DNA of 60,564 bases from Pirellulales bacterium (GCA_016928165.1 JAFGLH010000118.1:1-60564); one strand, 5' to 3'; numbered from the stretch's first letter, positions 6,896 to 18,144 are shown. Made by a program: numbers and translations. Notes: generated by a model not told the origin, from the letters alone.

Positions 6896-9631
6896 ATGGA
6901 CCAATCAAATAAGACTTCCCATGCTCCCGACGCCGATCCCCAGGAAACCGCCGAGTGGATCGACGCGCTCGAATACGTAATTGCTTCCGGCGGCCGCGAC
7001 CGGGCTGAGTATCTGCTCTCCCGGCTGAAGCAGCACGCCTTCAACCGCGGCGTTTGCCCGGCCGGCGTATCGACCACGCCCTACGTCAACACGATCCCCG
7101 CCGCCGAACAGCCCGCGTATCCCGGCGACAGGGAAATCGAGCGCCGCATCAAGCACATCATCCGCTGGAACGCGATGGCGATGGTCGTCCGGGCGAATAA
7201 GCACAGCCCCGGCATCGGCGGACACATATCGACCTACGCTTCGGCGGCCACGCTCTACGAAGTGGCCTTTAACCACTTCCTCCACGGCAAGGAAGGAAAG
7301 CATCCACCCGATCAGGTCTTTTTCCAGGGCCACGCCGCGCCGGGCATCTACGCCCGGGCGTACCTGCTCGGTCGGCTCAATGAAGACCACTTGAAAAACT
7401 TCCGCCGCGAACTGCAACTCGAGCCGGGGCTTTCGTCGTATCCGCATCCTTGGTTGATGCCCGACTTCTGGGAATTCCCCACCGTGTCAATGGGTTTGGG
7501 GCCGATCATGGCGATCTACCAGGCCCGCTTCAATCACTACCTGGTCGATCGGGGCATCAAGCCCGACGCCCAGGCGTCGCGCGTTTGGGCGTTCCTCGGC
7601 GACGGCGAGTGCGACGAGCCGGAGACGCTCGGGGCGATCACACTAGCCGCCCGCGAAAAACTCGACAACTTGATATTCGTCGTCAACTGCAACCTACAGC
7701 GGCTCGACGGACCGGTTCGCGGCAACGGTAAAATCATCCAGGAATTGGAAGGGGCCTTCCGCGGCGCCGGATGGAACGTGATAAAAGTCGTCTGGGGATC
7801 CGACTGGGACCCGCTGCTGGCCCGCGATCAAGACGGACTGTTGGTCCGCCGGATGGGTGAGGTGGTCGACGGCGAGTATCAGAAATACGTCGTCGCCGGC
7901 GGCGAATATATTCGCAGGCACTTCTTCGGCGTCGATCCGCGGTTCGAGGCGATGGTCGCCGAGATGAGCAACGAGCAACTGCATCGTCTTTCCCGCGGCG
8001 GACACGACCCGGCCAAGGTCTACGCCGCGATGAAGGCGGCCGTCGAACACCGCTGCGCGCCGACCGTCATCCTCGCGCAGACGATCAAAGGCTACGGACT
8101 GGGCGAGGCCGGCGAAGGACGCAACATCACCCACCAGCAAAAGAAGCTCAACGAGGATGAACTGGTCGCCTTTCGCGGCCGGTTCAACATCCCAATCTCC
8201 GAGGACGCCGCCCGTCGGGCCGAGTTCTACAAGCCGCCGACCGACAGCCCCGAAATGCAATATCTCCTCGGCCATCGCAAGGCGCTGAGCGGCTTCGTGC
8301 CCGGACGCCGGGCGCCAACCGTGAAGCTCAAGCCGCCCAAGTGGGAAGATTTGGCCGAGTTCTTCGCCGGCAGCGACGGCCGCGAGGTCTCGACCACGAT
8401 GGCCTTCGTCCGGCTGCTCTCGCACCTGATGCGCGACAAGCAGATCGGGCGGTTCGTCGTGCCCATCGTCCCCGACGAGGCCCGCACCTTCGGCATGGAG
8501 GCGCTGTTTCGCCAATTCGGCATTTATTCCCACGCCGGGCAACTCTACGAGCCGGTCGATTCCGACGCGATCATGTACTATCGCGAGGCGACCGACGGGC
8601 AAATTCTCGAGGAGGGAATTACCGAGGCCGGCTCGATGGCGTCGTTCATCGCCGCCGGCACCGCCCACAGCAGCCACGGAATCAGCATGATTCCGTTCTT
8701 CATCTACTATTCGATGTTTGGCTTCCAGCGGATCGGCGACCTGCTTTGGGCGGCCGGCGACATGCGCTCCCGCGGCTTCGTCCTCGGCGGCACCGCCGGA
8801 CGGACCACACTGGCAGGCGAAGGTCTCCAACACCAGGACGGCAACAGCCACCTGAATGCAATGGCCTTCCCCAACTGCCATGCCTACGATCCCTGCTATG
8901 CCTACGAGATGGCGGTAATCGTGCTGGACGGGCTGCGGCGGATGTTTTTCGAGGAGGAGGACTGCTTCTATTACATCACGCTGATGAACGAAAATTACGC
9001 CATGCCGATCCTGCCGCAAGGCTCGACCGAGGGCATCACTCGGGGCATCTATAAGCTCTCTTCGCGCGAACTCGGTCAAAAAACGCCGCACGTAAGGCTC
9101 TTTGGCTCCGGGGCGATCCTGCGGGAATCGCTGCGCGCGCAGGAATTGTTGGCCGATAAGTTCCTCGTCGGCAGCGACGTGTTCAGTGTGACCAGCTACA
9201 AGAGCCTCTATTACGACGGCCGCGAGTGCGACCGTTGGAACCGACTGCACCCGACCGAAGAGCCTTGCAAGCCTTTTGTTTCCCAGGTGTTGGCCGACGG
9301 ATCGGGTCCGGTCGTCGCGGCGCTTGATTACGTCTCGGCCGTGGGGTTTTCGATTTCACCTTGGGTTACTACCCCCCCTCGCCCTTTGGAAGAGGGGCCA
9401 GGGGTGAGGGCAACCGGCGCTTCGTCATTCGTCGTCCTCGGCGCCGACGGCTTCGGCCGCAGCGAAGCGCGCAAGGAGTTGCGGCGTTTCTTCGAGGTTG
9501 ACGCCGAGAACATCGCCCTGGCCGCGTTGGTCGAATTGGCCCGCGAGGGCAAATACCCCCAAGAAAAACTCTCCGCCGCGATCAAAACCCTCGGTCTCGA
9601 TCCCGACAAGCCGAACCCGGTAACGGCGTGA
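6896..9631 (+). CDS. aceE: Pyruvate dehydrogenase E1 component, homodimeric (AceE)
   Basis: This thiamine-diphosphate enzyme decarboxylates pyruvate and passes the acetyl group to the E2 lipoyl domain, feeding acetyl-CoA to the TCA cycle. The length is 911 residues (E. coli AceE is 887). Family segments include HSPGIGGHISTYASAATLYEV, the ThDP-binding GDGECDEPET and FVVNCNLQRLDGPVRGN, GLGEAGEGRNITHQQKK, EGITEAGSMASF, and the C-terminal VVLGADGFGRSEARKELRRFFEVD. Residues about 825-840 (TTPPRPLEEGPGVRAT) are about 16 more than E. coli AceE has between its conserved ALDY and LGADG segments. They are encoded by repeat-like DNA (9368-9415). E2 and E3 genes are not adjacent. No clear ribosome site precedes the ATG. 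Confidence 0.95.
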   Translation: MDQSNKTSHAPDADPQETAEWIDALEYVIASGGRDRAEYLLSRLKQHAFNRGVCPAGVSTTPYVNTIPAAEQPAYPGDREIERRIKHIIRWNAMAMVVRANKHSPGIGGHISTYASAATLYEVAFNHFLHGKEGKHPPDQVFFQGHAAPGIYARAYLLGRLNEDHLKNFRRELQLEPGLSSYPHPWLMPDFWEFPTVSMGLGPIMAIYQARFNHYLVDRGIKPDAQASRVWAFLGDGECDEPETLGAITLAAREKLDNLIFVVNCNLQRLDGPVRGNGKIIQELEGAFRGAGWNVIKVVWGSDWDPLLARDQDGLLVRRMGEVVDGEYQKYVVAGGEYIRRHFFGVDPRFEAMVAEMSNEQLHRLSRGGHDPAKVYAAMKAAVEHRCAPTVILAQTIKGYGLGEAGEGRNITHQQKKLNEDELVAFRGRFNIPISEDAARRAEFYKPPTDSPEMQYLLGHRKALSGFVPGRRAPTVKLKPPKWEDLAEFFAGSDGREVSTTMAFVRLLSHLMRDKQIGRFVVPIVPDEARTFGMEALFRQFGIYSHAGQLYEPVDSDAIMYYREATDGQILEEGITEAGSMASFIAAGTAHSSHGISMIPFFIYYSMFGFQRIGDLLWAAGDMRSRGFVLGGTAGRTTLAGEGLQHQDGNSHLNAMAFPNCHAYDPCYAYEMAVIVLDGLRRMFFEEEDCFYYITLMNENYAMPILPQGSTEGITRGIYKLSSRELGQKTPHVRLFGSGAILRESLRAQELLADKFLVGSDVFSVTSYKSLYYDGRECDRWNRLHPTEEPCKPFVSQVLADGSGPVVAALDYVSAVGFSISPWVTTPPRPLEEGPGVRATGASSFVVLGADGFGRSEARKELRRFFEVDAENIALAALVELAREGKYPQEKLSAAIKTLGLDPDKPNPVTA
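9368..9415. repeat. Dispersed CTCGCCCTTTGG-type repeat in frame inside aceE
   Basis: CTCGCCCTTTGGAAGAGGGG followed by a few bases and GGGGTGAGGGC matches the intergenic repeat at 10277-10320 (CTCGCCCTTTGGGAGAGGGG, then GGGGTGAGGGC), 0.9 kb downstream. A similar stretch is at 37331-37372. About 48 nt were added, a multiple of three. Confidence 0.8.
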
Positions 9632-9790
9632 AATCGCAGTATCCTACAACGGGTAATTTGCCCCGCCGATTGACGCTCTCCGACGGGGCCGTATAATTAA
9701 CGGCGGCGTGCGGTACCGCCGTGTATTGTCTTTCAATCAACAAAATTGCTGTCGCCTTAAAGTCGCGGCCACAGAAGGGAGATCGGTAGC

Positions 9791-10117
9791 ATGGACCACA
9801 TCAAAGAAATAACGGACCACAATTTCGAGGCCGAAGTGATCAACTCGGAAATGCCGGTCATGGTCGACTTCTGGGCCCCTTGGTGTGGTCCCTGTCGGAT
9901 GGTCGGGCCGATCGTCGAGGAGTTGGCCCGCGACTACCCCGGCAAGCTGAAAGTGGCCAAGATGAATATCGACGACAGCCCCAACACGGCGGCTGGTTTG
10001 GGGATCAGCGCCATTCCAACCATCATGTTGTTCAAGGGCGGCGAGATCGCCGAGCGTTTCGTCGGCGTGCAGCCGAAGAACCGCCTACAGCGGGCCGTCG
10101 ACCAAGCGCTCGACTGA
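9791..10117 (+). CDS. trxA: Thioredoxin
   Basis: The classical thioredoxin of 108 residues is a cytoplasmic disulfide reductant. The active site is WAPWCGPCRM (Cys32-Gly-Pro-Cys35 type), with the cis-proline segment SAIPTIMLFKGGE. The length matches the family. Its stop codon TGA (10115-10117) doubles as the left target duplication of a family A mobile palindrome. The site GAAGGGAGATCGGTAGC before the ATG supplies a ribosome-binding sequence. Confidence 0.97.
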   Translation: MDHIKEITDHNFEAEVINSEMPVMVDFWAPWCGPCRMVGPIVEELARDYPGKLKVAKMNIDDSPNTAAGLGISAIPTIMLFKGGEIAERFVGVQPKNRLQRAVDQALD

Positions 10118-10227
10118 AAACGTGTTTTGAAAACCATAAATGTTGCACAGCCGCCCTCGGCTGTGATGGGGAATTGACGGTTTTTCGCACAGCCGAAGGC
10201 GGCTGTGATACATTTCAAAACGCGTTC
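10118..10227. mobile_element. Family A MITE-like palindromic element, copy 1
   Basis: The terminal inverted repeats are AAACGTGTTTTGAAA on the left and TTTCAAAACGCGTTC on the right. A 3-bp TGA duplication lies on both sides (10115-10117 and 10228-10230). The interior differs from copies 2 and 3. It carries two opposed copies of CACAGCCG(CC)CTCGGCTGTG, forming its own hairpins, so the element is composite. The left TGA is the trxA stop codon. Confidence 0.85.
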
Positions 10228-10276
10228 TGAGGAACGGGGACTGCCTCCTTTCGGGAGAGTGGGCGAGGGCGAAAAA

Positions 10277-10320
10277 ACTCTCCTCGCCCTTTGGGAGAGG
10301 GGTTGGGGGTGAGGGCGGTT
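10277..10320. repeat. Dispersed CTCGCCCTTTGGGAGAGGGG repeat
   Basis: An intergenic copy of the sequence found in frame in aceE, ending GGGGTGAGGGCGGTT. Just upstream (10252-10270) is an opposed GGGAGAGTGGGCGAGGGCGA, so a larger hairpin can form. Confidence 0.7.
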
Positions 10321-10337
10321 TGCCAACGAACAGGATG

Positions 10338-10366
10338 TTGGGGCGGCAGTTGCGCTGCCACCTCGC
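10338..10366. repeat. Family B palindrome
   Basis: TTGGGGCGGCAGTT then GCGCTGCCACCTC is an imperfect copy of the ~30 bp palindrome. It lies in the 592-nt gap between trxA and acs, which otherwise contains repeats and one terminator. Confidence 0.75.
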
Positions 10367-10395
10367 CGAATTACATAACCATAGACGAGCACCTA

Positions 10396-10427
10396 ACGCC
10401 CGAGACTCCGGTCTCCGGGCGTTTTTT
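10396..10427 (+). terminator. Rho-independent terminator
   Basis: ACGCCCGAGAC-TCCG-GTCTCCGGGCGT forms an 11-bp stem with one bulge and a TCCG tetraloop, followed by TTTTTT. It would end transcription from trxA before acs. Confidence 0.75.
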
Positions 10428-10709
10428 CATGCAGAGTTTTACGAAAGAAAGAGCGACAGACTAAAGCGTCTCCGCACAATCGGTAAAACACCGGCAAAGC
10501 CAACGGCGCCCAAAGCGTAGGCCGGGTTGCAACCAGGCGGCCCATTTAGCCGGGTCCAAACCGGGCCTTCACACCGTATTTTTGGCGTGTTGACTTGCGG
10601 GCCGGGGCGGGTAGAATATGGGATTCTATCGCTTCGTATGGCCGCGGGCTGGGTTTTGCCGCTCGGCCGTTGCACTACACCCCTATTTTCCGTTTGGAGG
10701 ACGTTACAG

Positions 10710-12668
<1,959 letters not shown>

Positions 12669-12689
12669 CTTGCGTGGAAATTGTTCGGC

Positions 12690-12712
12690 CGGCGGGCTTG
12701 CCCGCCGGCTAG
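12690..12712. terminator. Hairpin after acs, possible terminator or attenuator
   Basis: GCCGGCGGGC-TTG-CCCGCCGGC is a strong GC stem with no T-run. It lies between acs and the small basic protein gene. Confidence 0.4.
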
Positions 12713-12741
12713 ACTTATACTTACGCGGGAGAGTCATTGCA

Positions 12742-13026
12742 ATGACTATGGACAAGAGCTTGAAGGTCCGCGCGGGCTTGGTGCGCGCGCGGAGCGTGTT
12801 GAACCGGGCCGAACGAATTCAGCGGCTCAAGGAAGCCGAGCGCTGGCAGGAAGGCGACAGTCCTTTCGGCCTGGCCAAGGTGCGCGTTTATAAACTGGCC
12901 GTCAGGAAGAAAAAGAAAAAGAAGGAAGAGGAAGGCGAGGGGGCTGAAAGCGCCGCCGCCGCTCCGGCCGACGCGGCCAAGAAGGACGCGAAGAAAGAAG
13001 CCGCCAAAAAGCCCAGCAAGAAGTAG
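12742..13026 (+). CDS. PVC-superphylum small basic protein with Lys/Glu/Ala tail
   Basis: The 94-residue protein has an N-terminal half (MDKSLKVRAGLVRARSVLNR, AERIQRLKEAERWQEGDSPF, GLAKVRVYK) that matches the small basic protein family described only from Planctomycetes, Verrucomicrobia and Chlamydiae. An association with ribosomes or rRNA has been proposed for that family. From about residue 57 it continues into a low-complexity tail of Lys, Glu and Ala (RKKKKKKEEEGE, DAKKEAAKKPSKK). The ATG at 12742 follows GGGAGAG at suitable distance; a second ATG is two codons later. The role is not established. Confidence 0.85.
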   Translation: MTMDKSLKVRAGLVRARSVLNRAERIQRLKEAERWQEGDSPFGLAKVRVYKLAVRKKKKKKEEEGEGAESAAAAPADAAKKDAKKEAAKKPSKK

Positions 13027-13083
13027 GCCGCTTAGCCGGGTCGCTTGCGGCTCATGTTTGCGGTACACGTTCTCAATTCACGA

Positions 13084-13111
13084 TGGGGTGGCAGTTATAC
13101 TGCCACCCCAA
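13084..13111. repeat. Family B palindrome
   Basis: TGGGGTGGCAGTT-A-TACTGCCACCCCA lies between convergent genes (small basic protein and hemB), a position suitable for a bidirectional terminator or an mRNA 3'-end hairpin. Confidence 0.8.
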
Positions 13112-13115
13112 CATT

Positions 13116-14108
13116 TTATATCTCGGCTAGCCATCGGGCGGCGTCCAGCGCCCAATAGGTCAAAATGATCCCCGCCCCCGCGCGGCGGATGGCTGTCAAT
13201 GATTCGACGGCAACCTGCTTCTCGTCGATCCAACCCCGCTCGGCAGCCGCCTTGACCATGCTGTATTCGCCCGAGACGTTGTAGGCGGCCAGCGGCACGC
13301 CGGGAAACCGCTCGCCGGCCATGCGAATAATGTCCAAATAGGGCAACGCCGGCTTGACCATCACGATGTCAGCCCCTTCAATCAGGTCCAACTCGATCTC
13401 GCGCATCGCCTGGCCCGCGGCCGCGGCCGGGTCCATCTGGTAGCCGCGCCGATTGCCGAACTGCGGCGCGCTCTCGGCCGCCTCGCGGAACGGGCCGTAA
13501 AACGCGCTGGCGTATTTGGCCGCGTAGCTCATGATCGGCAGGTGCGAGAAGCCGGCCCCGTCGAGCGCCTCGCGGATCGCGCCGACCATGCCGTCGATCA
13601 TCCCGCTCGGGGCGACCATGTCCGCCCCGGCCCGGGCCTGGACCAACGCCTGCCGGGCCAAAAGCTCCAGCGTGGGGTCGTTTTCCACGTCCATCCGCCC
13701 GGTCGAGTCGCCGATTATCCCGCAATGGCCATGGTCGGTGTATTCGCAGCAGCAGACGTCGGTAATAATCAGCATACCGGGGGCCGCCTGTTTCGCCGCG
13801 CGGACGGCCTGGGCGATGATCCCCTCGTCGCTCATCGCGTCGCTCCCCCGGGCGTCTTTTTCGGCCGGGATGCCGAACAGGATCACCCCGCCGACGCCCA
13901 ACTCGGCCGCCTCGCGGATTTTTTCGACCAACAGGTCGGGCGACATCTGATCGTGGCCGGGCATGGCCGCGATCGGCTCCCGCAGGTTTTTACCCGGCCG
14001 AACGAACAAGGGGAGAATAAAATTGCTCGACGAAAGCCGCGTCTCGCGCGTCAGTTCACGAACCGCCGGGTGATAGCGAAGCCGTCGAAGTCTGGTGGTG
14101 GGAAACAT
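13116..14108 (-). CDS. hemB: Delta-aminolevulinic acid dehydratase (porphobilinogen synthase)
   Basis: HemB condenses two 5-aminolevulinate molecules to porphobilinogen in tetrapyrrole synthesis. The length is 330 residues, as usual. The zinc-site cysteines are in DVCCCEYTDHGHCGI. The first Schiff-base lysine lies in SYAAKYASAFYGPFREA, and the active-site lysine in VMVKPALPYLDI. GIPAEKDARGSDA is also family-typical. No other heme genes are adjacent. Confidence 0.96.
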   Translation of the reverse strand: MFPTTRLRRLRYHPAVRELTRETRLSSSNFILPLFVRPGKNLREPIAAMPGHDQMSPDLLVEKIREAAELGVGGVILFGIPAEKDARGSDAMSDEGIIAQAVRAAKQAAPGMLIITDVCCCEYTDHGHCGIIGDSTGRMDVENDPTLELLARQALVQARAGADMVAPSGMIDGMVGAIREALDGAGFSHLPIMSYAAKYASAFYGPFREAAESAPQFGNRRGYQMDPAAAAGQAMREIELDLIEGADIVMVKPALPYLDIIRMAGERFPGVPLAAYNVSGEYSMVKAAAERGWIDEKQVAVESLTAIRRAGAGIILTYWALDAARWLAEI

Positions 14109-14224
14109 GGCATCTCAATATGCGGGAGGTGTTATAGACAAAAAAGTTTAGCCGCTACGTCCACGCGGCGCAAGTCGCAACCTGTAATATAGAAATTCAC
14201 GGCCTGTACGGCAAGCAGTGCCGG

Positions 14225-15595
14225 TCAGCCGCGAGGCAGGCCGTCGACGCGGCGGGCGGCGGTGCATAGCGCCCAGGCAAGCAACAACACCAATACGACA
14301 ATCGCGGAGCCGAGCAACAATGGATTATTGAGAACGCTGTCCACCGAAAGGGGCTGGCCAGCGGGCGAGTCCTCCACTTCCTGGCCGAGCTTCGCCTCGA
14401 TGGGCCGATGGCCTTCGGCGCGGAGCGGGGCCAAAACGGCCGCCGCGTCGTAGTCCGGCCGCTCGGCGATCTGCGATCCATAGACCAAGCGATACTTTCG
14501 GTCGGCTTTGGCCAGAAACACGGCCCGATAAACGTTCCCATGGGCCGAGACGCCGGTTATCTTCAGCGGCTGATTGTCGCCGTTGTGGATTACGACAAGA
14601 TATTGTTTGGCGCGTTGCTCGGGAAAAGAAATCGTCAGCGACCGCCGGTCGAATGCTCCGAACTCGATCAGTGAAATCTTGTTTCGCGCAATGCAATTCA
14701 TTTCCGCCCGGCGGCCGGCGGCGGTTTTTACATACACCTCCGCCGGGCGAACGAAATTGCGGCTCGCCGTTTCGATCGTCAACTCGGTGATCGGCTGCCG
14801 CTTCGCGTCGATCAACATCTTGGTCGCGCGTTCGTCGAGGTCTTCGTTGATCTTGGCGATGGATGCGTAATAGTCGGTTTTCTCGTCGCGGCGCTGGAGC
14901 GTTTCCTTGCGGTCCTTCCAGAACTCGATCCGCTCCAGGCGGAACGGCCGTCGCCGGAGGACCGTCTTTTCGATCCGCTCCACCTCTTCTTTGTCGTGAT
15001 ACTTGCGGGTCATTTCCCGAAACAGCGACTGCTCGACCTCGCCCACGCCGATAATCTCCACGGCGTAGAGCCGCTGCTCGTTCTTCGGCAGACGCACGTC
15101 GCGGTTGGAAATATCCATTAAGCGCGAGTAATCGAATACCCGTCCGTTTTCCTCCAGCGGCAGCCAGGTCAAACCGTTGTCGCTGCCGTAGACCCTGACG
15201 CGATACTCGAAATTCTCGAGCGGCGTGAAGACACTCAGTCCGTCGGCGCCTCGCGCTTCGCCGTCGAGCCGCAGCAGCACTTTCACCCGGTCGCCTTGTT
15301 CGCTCGGCGGAGAGAAAACCCTGCTCGGCAACGGTCGGCGGACCTCGCTTTCGATCGTCTCGACGACCTTCTCGATGGCAAAAGGCGTTTGCCGCCCCGT
15401 GTCGTCGAGCAGGCGGACGTCGGGCAATCCGTCGCGCGCGGCCGCGTAGACTTGCGAGTCGAAGAGCACCGAAACCATGCTTTCCCGGCCGGGCTGGGCA
15501 AGTATCACGTCCTTGTGGAACCGGAACGAATGTCGCTCCGCCGCGGGCTGGGACGCCGCGGCCGCCAACAAACATAGGGCGAGGATGCGCGTCAT
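14225..15595 (-). CDS. DUF3999 family protein, exported, C-terminal membrane anchor
   Basis: This protein of 456 residues has an N-terminal signal peptide (MTRILALCLLAAAASQPAAE) and a long beta-rich extracytoplasmic region. One C-terminal hydrophobic helix (LLLGSAIVVLVLLLAWALC) is followed by basic residues. The sequence and its partner fit DUF3999, whose genes commonly sit beside DUF2339 genes; the molecular function is unknown. The ATG at 15595 overlaps the last codons of the DUF2339 gene by 4 nt, so the two are translationally coupled. A longer frame upstream is rejected because it would overlap the partner gene. Confidence 0.85.
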   Translation of the reverse strand: MTRILALCLLAAAASQPAAERHSFRFHKDVILAQPGRESMVSVLFDSQVYAAARDGLPDVRLLDDTGRQTPFAIEKVVETIESEVRRPLPSRVFSPPSEQGDRVKVLLRLDGEARGADGLSVFTPLENFEYRVRVYGSDNGLTWLPLEENGRVFDYSRLMDISNRDVRLPKNEQRLYAVEIIGVGEVEQSLFREMTRKYHDKEEVERIEKTVLRRRPFRLERIEFWKDRKETLQRRDEKTDYYASIAKINEDLDERATKMLIDAKRQPITELTIETASRNFVRPAEVYVKTAAGRRAEMNCIARNKISLIEFGAFDRRSLTISFPEQRAKQYLVVIHNGDNQPLKITGVSAHGNVYRAVFLAKADRKYRLVYGSQIAERPDYDAAAVLAPLRAEGHRPIEAKLGQEVEDSPAGQPLSVDSVLNNPLLLGSAIVVLVLLLAWALCTAARRVDGLPRG

Positions 15596-18144
15596 TGTTC
15601 GCCTTCCTTGTTTCTCGCCGCCACCAGCGGGCGACACTTGATGTAGACAAACCCGCCGCAAAGGACCAGCGCGCCAACCAGCACGCAAGCCAACGCGCGA
15701 TACAACGATTCCTCTCGGGCTAGGTCCAGGAAGAGTATTTTATAGGCCACGACGGCGAACAGCGCCAAGCCCGCGTAGCGGATCGCGCGGACGTCCTTCC
15801 ACATTCCGCCGACGACCAGCCCCAGCGCGAAGCAGGCCCAGAGGATCGAGACCCCTCCGACCCGCAACTCGGGCAGCATGTTGTCCAAAAATGTGTTCGC
15901 CTCCAACGTCAGGAAGACGAACAGCATCGCCAACGCGGCTGAGCCGAACAGGTTGGACGTAAATTTCACGCCCGCCTCGTCCGTCGGCGAAACGGTCAGT
16001 CGCCGCAGGAGATTCCAGGCGAAAACCATCAACGCGATCATCGCGCCGAAGTCGAGCAGCCTCAGCCCGCCGTCGCGGAAGGAGTAGAATTCGCCGCCGT
16101 AGCGCCAATTGCCGCCGATGTGCCATGCCGGCAGGTCGAAGGCAAACAGCTTAATCACCATGCCCGCGGCGAAGCAAACCAACAGCGCCAGCAGCGCGTT
16201 GTTGCGATAAGCTCGGTATTCGAGCAGCAGGAACGCGCACATGGCGACCCATAGCAACGAGAGCATCGGCAGCCGCAGCGGTTCGTAGAAATAGGCTACG
16301 GACTGGTTCAACTCCAGATGCAAGGCAAGGAAGATCATGCCCGCCACCGCCGCCGTGATCGCAACCACGGCGTCGCGCGCTCCGAAGCGCCACGAAACGT
16401 CGTTCCCCTCGCCGACCGGCAACAGGGCCTTCGGCGGCGAGCGCTGCATCAGCCAGCCGGCCCCGGCCAGCGAGGCGATCGGCACGCCGAAAGTCACCAG
16501 CCGTTCAACCATCAGCCACAAATACCGCCCGGTCTCCAAGTCCTTAAACGAGTCGCTAAAATACTGCTGCCTCAGATCGATTATCCCGAAGCGGAACAGG
16601 ACGATCGCGTAGAGCAAATAGGCGACGTTGCGGAGGAACTCGCTTCGCAGCTTGCCGGCCATCCAGAACATGACCAGCGCCTGCACGGCCCAACTGGCCG
16701 TCACCCACTGCTCGGACAACAACACCGGCATCGTCACCGCGAGGAAAAAGGCCGACAAGCCGATGAACGAGAGGAGCAGCTCGCGGTCCAACATCCGGCA
16801 AATGAGGAAGAAATAGACATGCGCGGCGTAGAAGGCCGACAGCGACAACGTCACTGCGGCCACCCAACGCGAATCGTACGCATTGCGGATCATACAGTTG
16901 CTCAGCCCGTAAAATATGCCCGCGTTGACGATCAACGCCAACACCTCCAGAAGGCTCGTCTTATTGCGGTTGACGAAGTTGAACAGGAAGTTCATCGTCG
17001 AGAACAGCACGAAAAACGCGATCAGGAACGGCATGACCTGCCAGAAATTCTCCGGGCAGTAGTTCCAACGCCGCATGGTTGCGAACAGCAACAGGTATGT
17101 GCCGGCGAAGCTGAGATAATTCAGCAGGCGCCAGTTCTTTTTGTAGCTGATTCCCAGTACGCCTGTCCCGAGGATCAAGAGATATGAATACAGCGCGACG
17201 TAGGCTACCGTGTGGGTTTCCAGCATTACCGGCGTGGCGTATCCGCCAAGTATGCCAAGCACGGCCACCAGCAGCGTGTTAAAACGGACCGCGATTCCCC
17301 CGGCCAGACAGGTGATGCCGATCATCAAAGCGAAGGCCGTCGGGTGGGGCATCCAAGGCAATTTGTAATAGCTGTGGGCGGCGTAGACGGTCAAATATAA
17401 AACCGCGATGCCGCCGCCGATCAGGCCCTGGCCGAGCAAGTGATACCTCCGTCCGAGCATCCGCGTGCCGGCGACCAGCATCACCAACCCGGCCGCCGCG
17501 CTGAGCATCACTTGTCCGACCTCGTCGATCCAGCCCTCCTTGATCGAGTGCATCAGGAAAAGGGCCACGCCGACGACTCCGATCAAGATGCCGACGCGGA
17601 CCAGCCAGTTGCGGGCGACGGCGTATTCGATCGAGACCCCCTCGGGCAATTCGTCCTCGCCGACCAATATCCAGCGGCCGATCTTCCGCAGCGTCTCCTT
17701 GGCGGCCGACTCGAATTGGCTCGGTTCGACGGTGGATTGAGAGGCATACGCCGCCGGCTTGATTTCCGTTGGGACATGCGGCGGCAACGGCGTCAGCGGC
17801 GGCGGCAACGGGGGTGGCACTGGCGTCTCGCCAATGGGTTCGGCCGGCTTCTCCGGCTCGACCACTTCCGCCTCGATCGGCTCCTCGACGCGTGGCGCCG
17901 GCGTCGCGCCAGTGCTTTCGGCCGGCGGCCGCGCAATTGCCGGTTCTTCGGTGGGAGCTTTTTCCCGTTCGCGCAACAGGCCGAGCGCGCGTTGCGCGTT
18001 CCATTCGACTCGATCGAGCCGCCGCGATAGGTCTTGGTAATCGCTCTCCTGCCGGCCCTTAACGGAGATCAACACCCCCAATATCACACACAGCAACGCG
18101 ACCAGTACAAATAAGATAAGAGCCATTGTAAAAGGATCGGACAA
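15592..18144 (-). CDS. DUF2339 polytopic membrane protein
   Basis: This large integral membrane protein has about 850 residues. After one N-terminal helix (ALILFVLVALLCVILGVLI) come a short coiled coil (DLSRRLDRVEWNAQRALG) and a Pro/Glu-rich linker (residues about 60-150). A dense run of about twenty or more hydrophobic helices then reaches the C-terminus. This is the DUF2339 architecture; the function is unknown, and it forms an operon with the DUF3999 gene. The TTG at 18144 is chosen because GGGAGGG lies 6-7 nt upstream. An ATG at 18126 or 18183 is possible but has no ribosome site. Confidence 0.85.
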   Translation of the reverse strand: MSDPFTMALILFVLVALLCVILGVLISVKGRQESDYQDLSRRLDRVEWNAQRALGLLREREKAPTEEPAIARPPAESTGATPAPRVEEPIEAEVVEPEKPAEPIGETPVPPPLPPPLTPLPPHVPTEIKPAAYASQSTVEPSQFESAAKETLRKIGRWILVGEDELPEGVSIEYAVARNWLVRVGILIGVVGVALFLMHSIKEGWIDEVGQVMLSAAAGLVMLVAGTRMLGRRYHLLGQGLIGGGIAVLYLTVYAAHSYYKLPWMPHPTAFALMIGITCLAGGIAVRFNTLLVAVLGILGGYATPVMLETHTVAYVALYSYLLILGTGVLGISYKKNWRLLNYLSFAGTYLLLFATMRRWNYCPENFWQVMPFLIAFFVLFSTMNFLFNFVNRNKTSLLEVLALIVNAGIFYGLSNCMIRNAYDSRWVAAVTLSLSAFYAAHVYFFLICRMLDRELLLSFIGLSAFFLAVTMPVLLSEQWVTASWAVQALVMFWMAGKLRSEFLRNVAYLLYAIVLFRFGIIDLRQQYFSDSFKDLETGRYLWLMVERLVTFGVPIASLAGAGWLMQRSPPKALLPVGEGNDVSWRFGARDAVVAITAAVAGMIFLALHLELNQSVAYFYEPLRLPMLSLLWVAMCAFLLLEYRAYRNNALLALLVCFAAGMVIKLFAFDLPAWHIGGNWRYGGEFYSFRDGGLRLLDFGAMIALMVFAWNLLRRLTVSPTDEAGVKFTSNLFGSAALAMLFVFLTLEANTFLDNMLPELRVGGVSILWACFALGLVVGGMWKDVRAIRYAGLALFAVVAYKILFLDLAREESLYRALACVLVGALVLCGGFVYIKCRPLVAARNKEGEQ

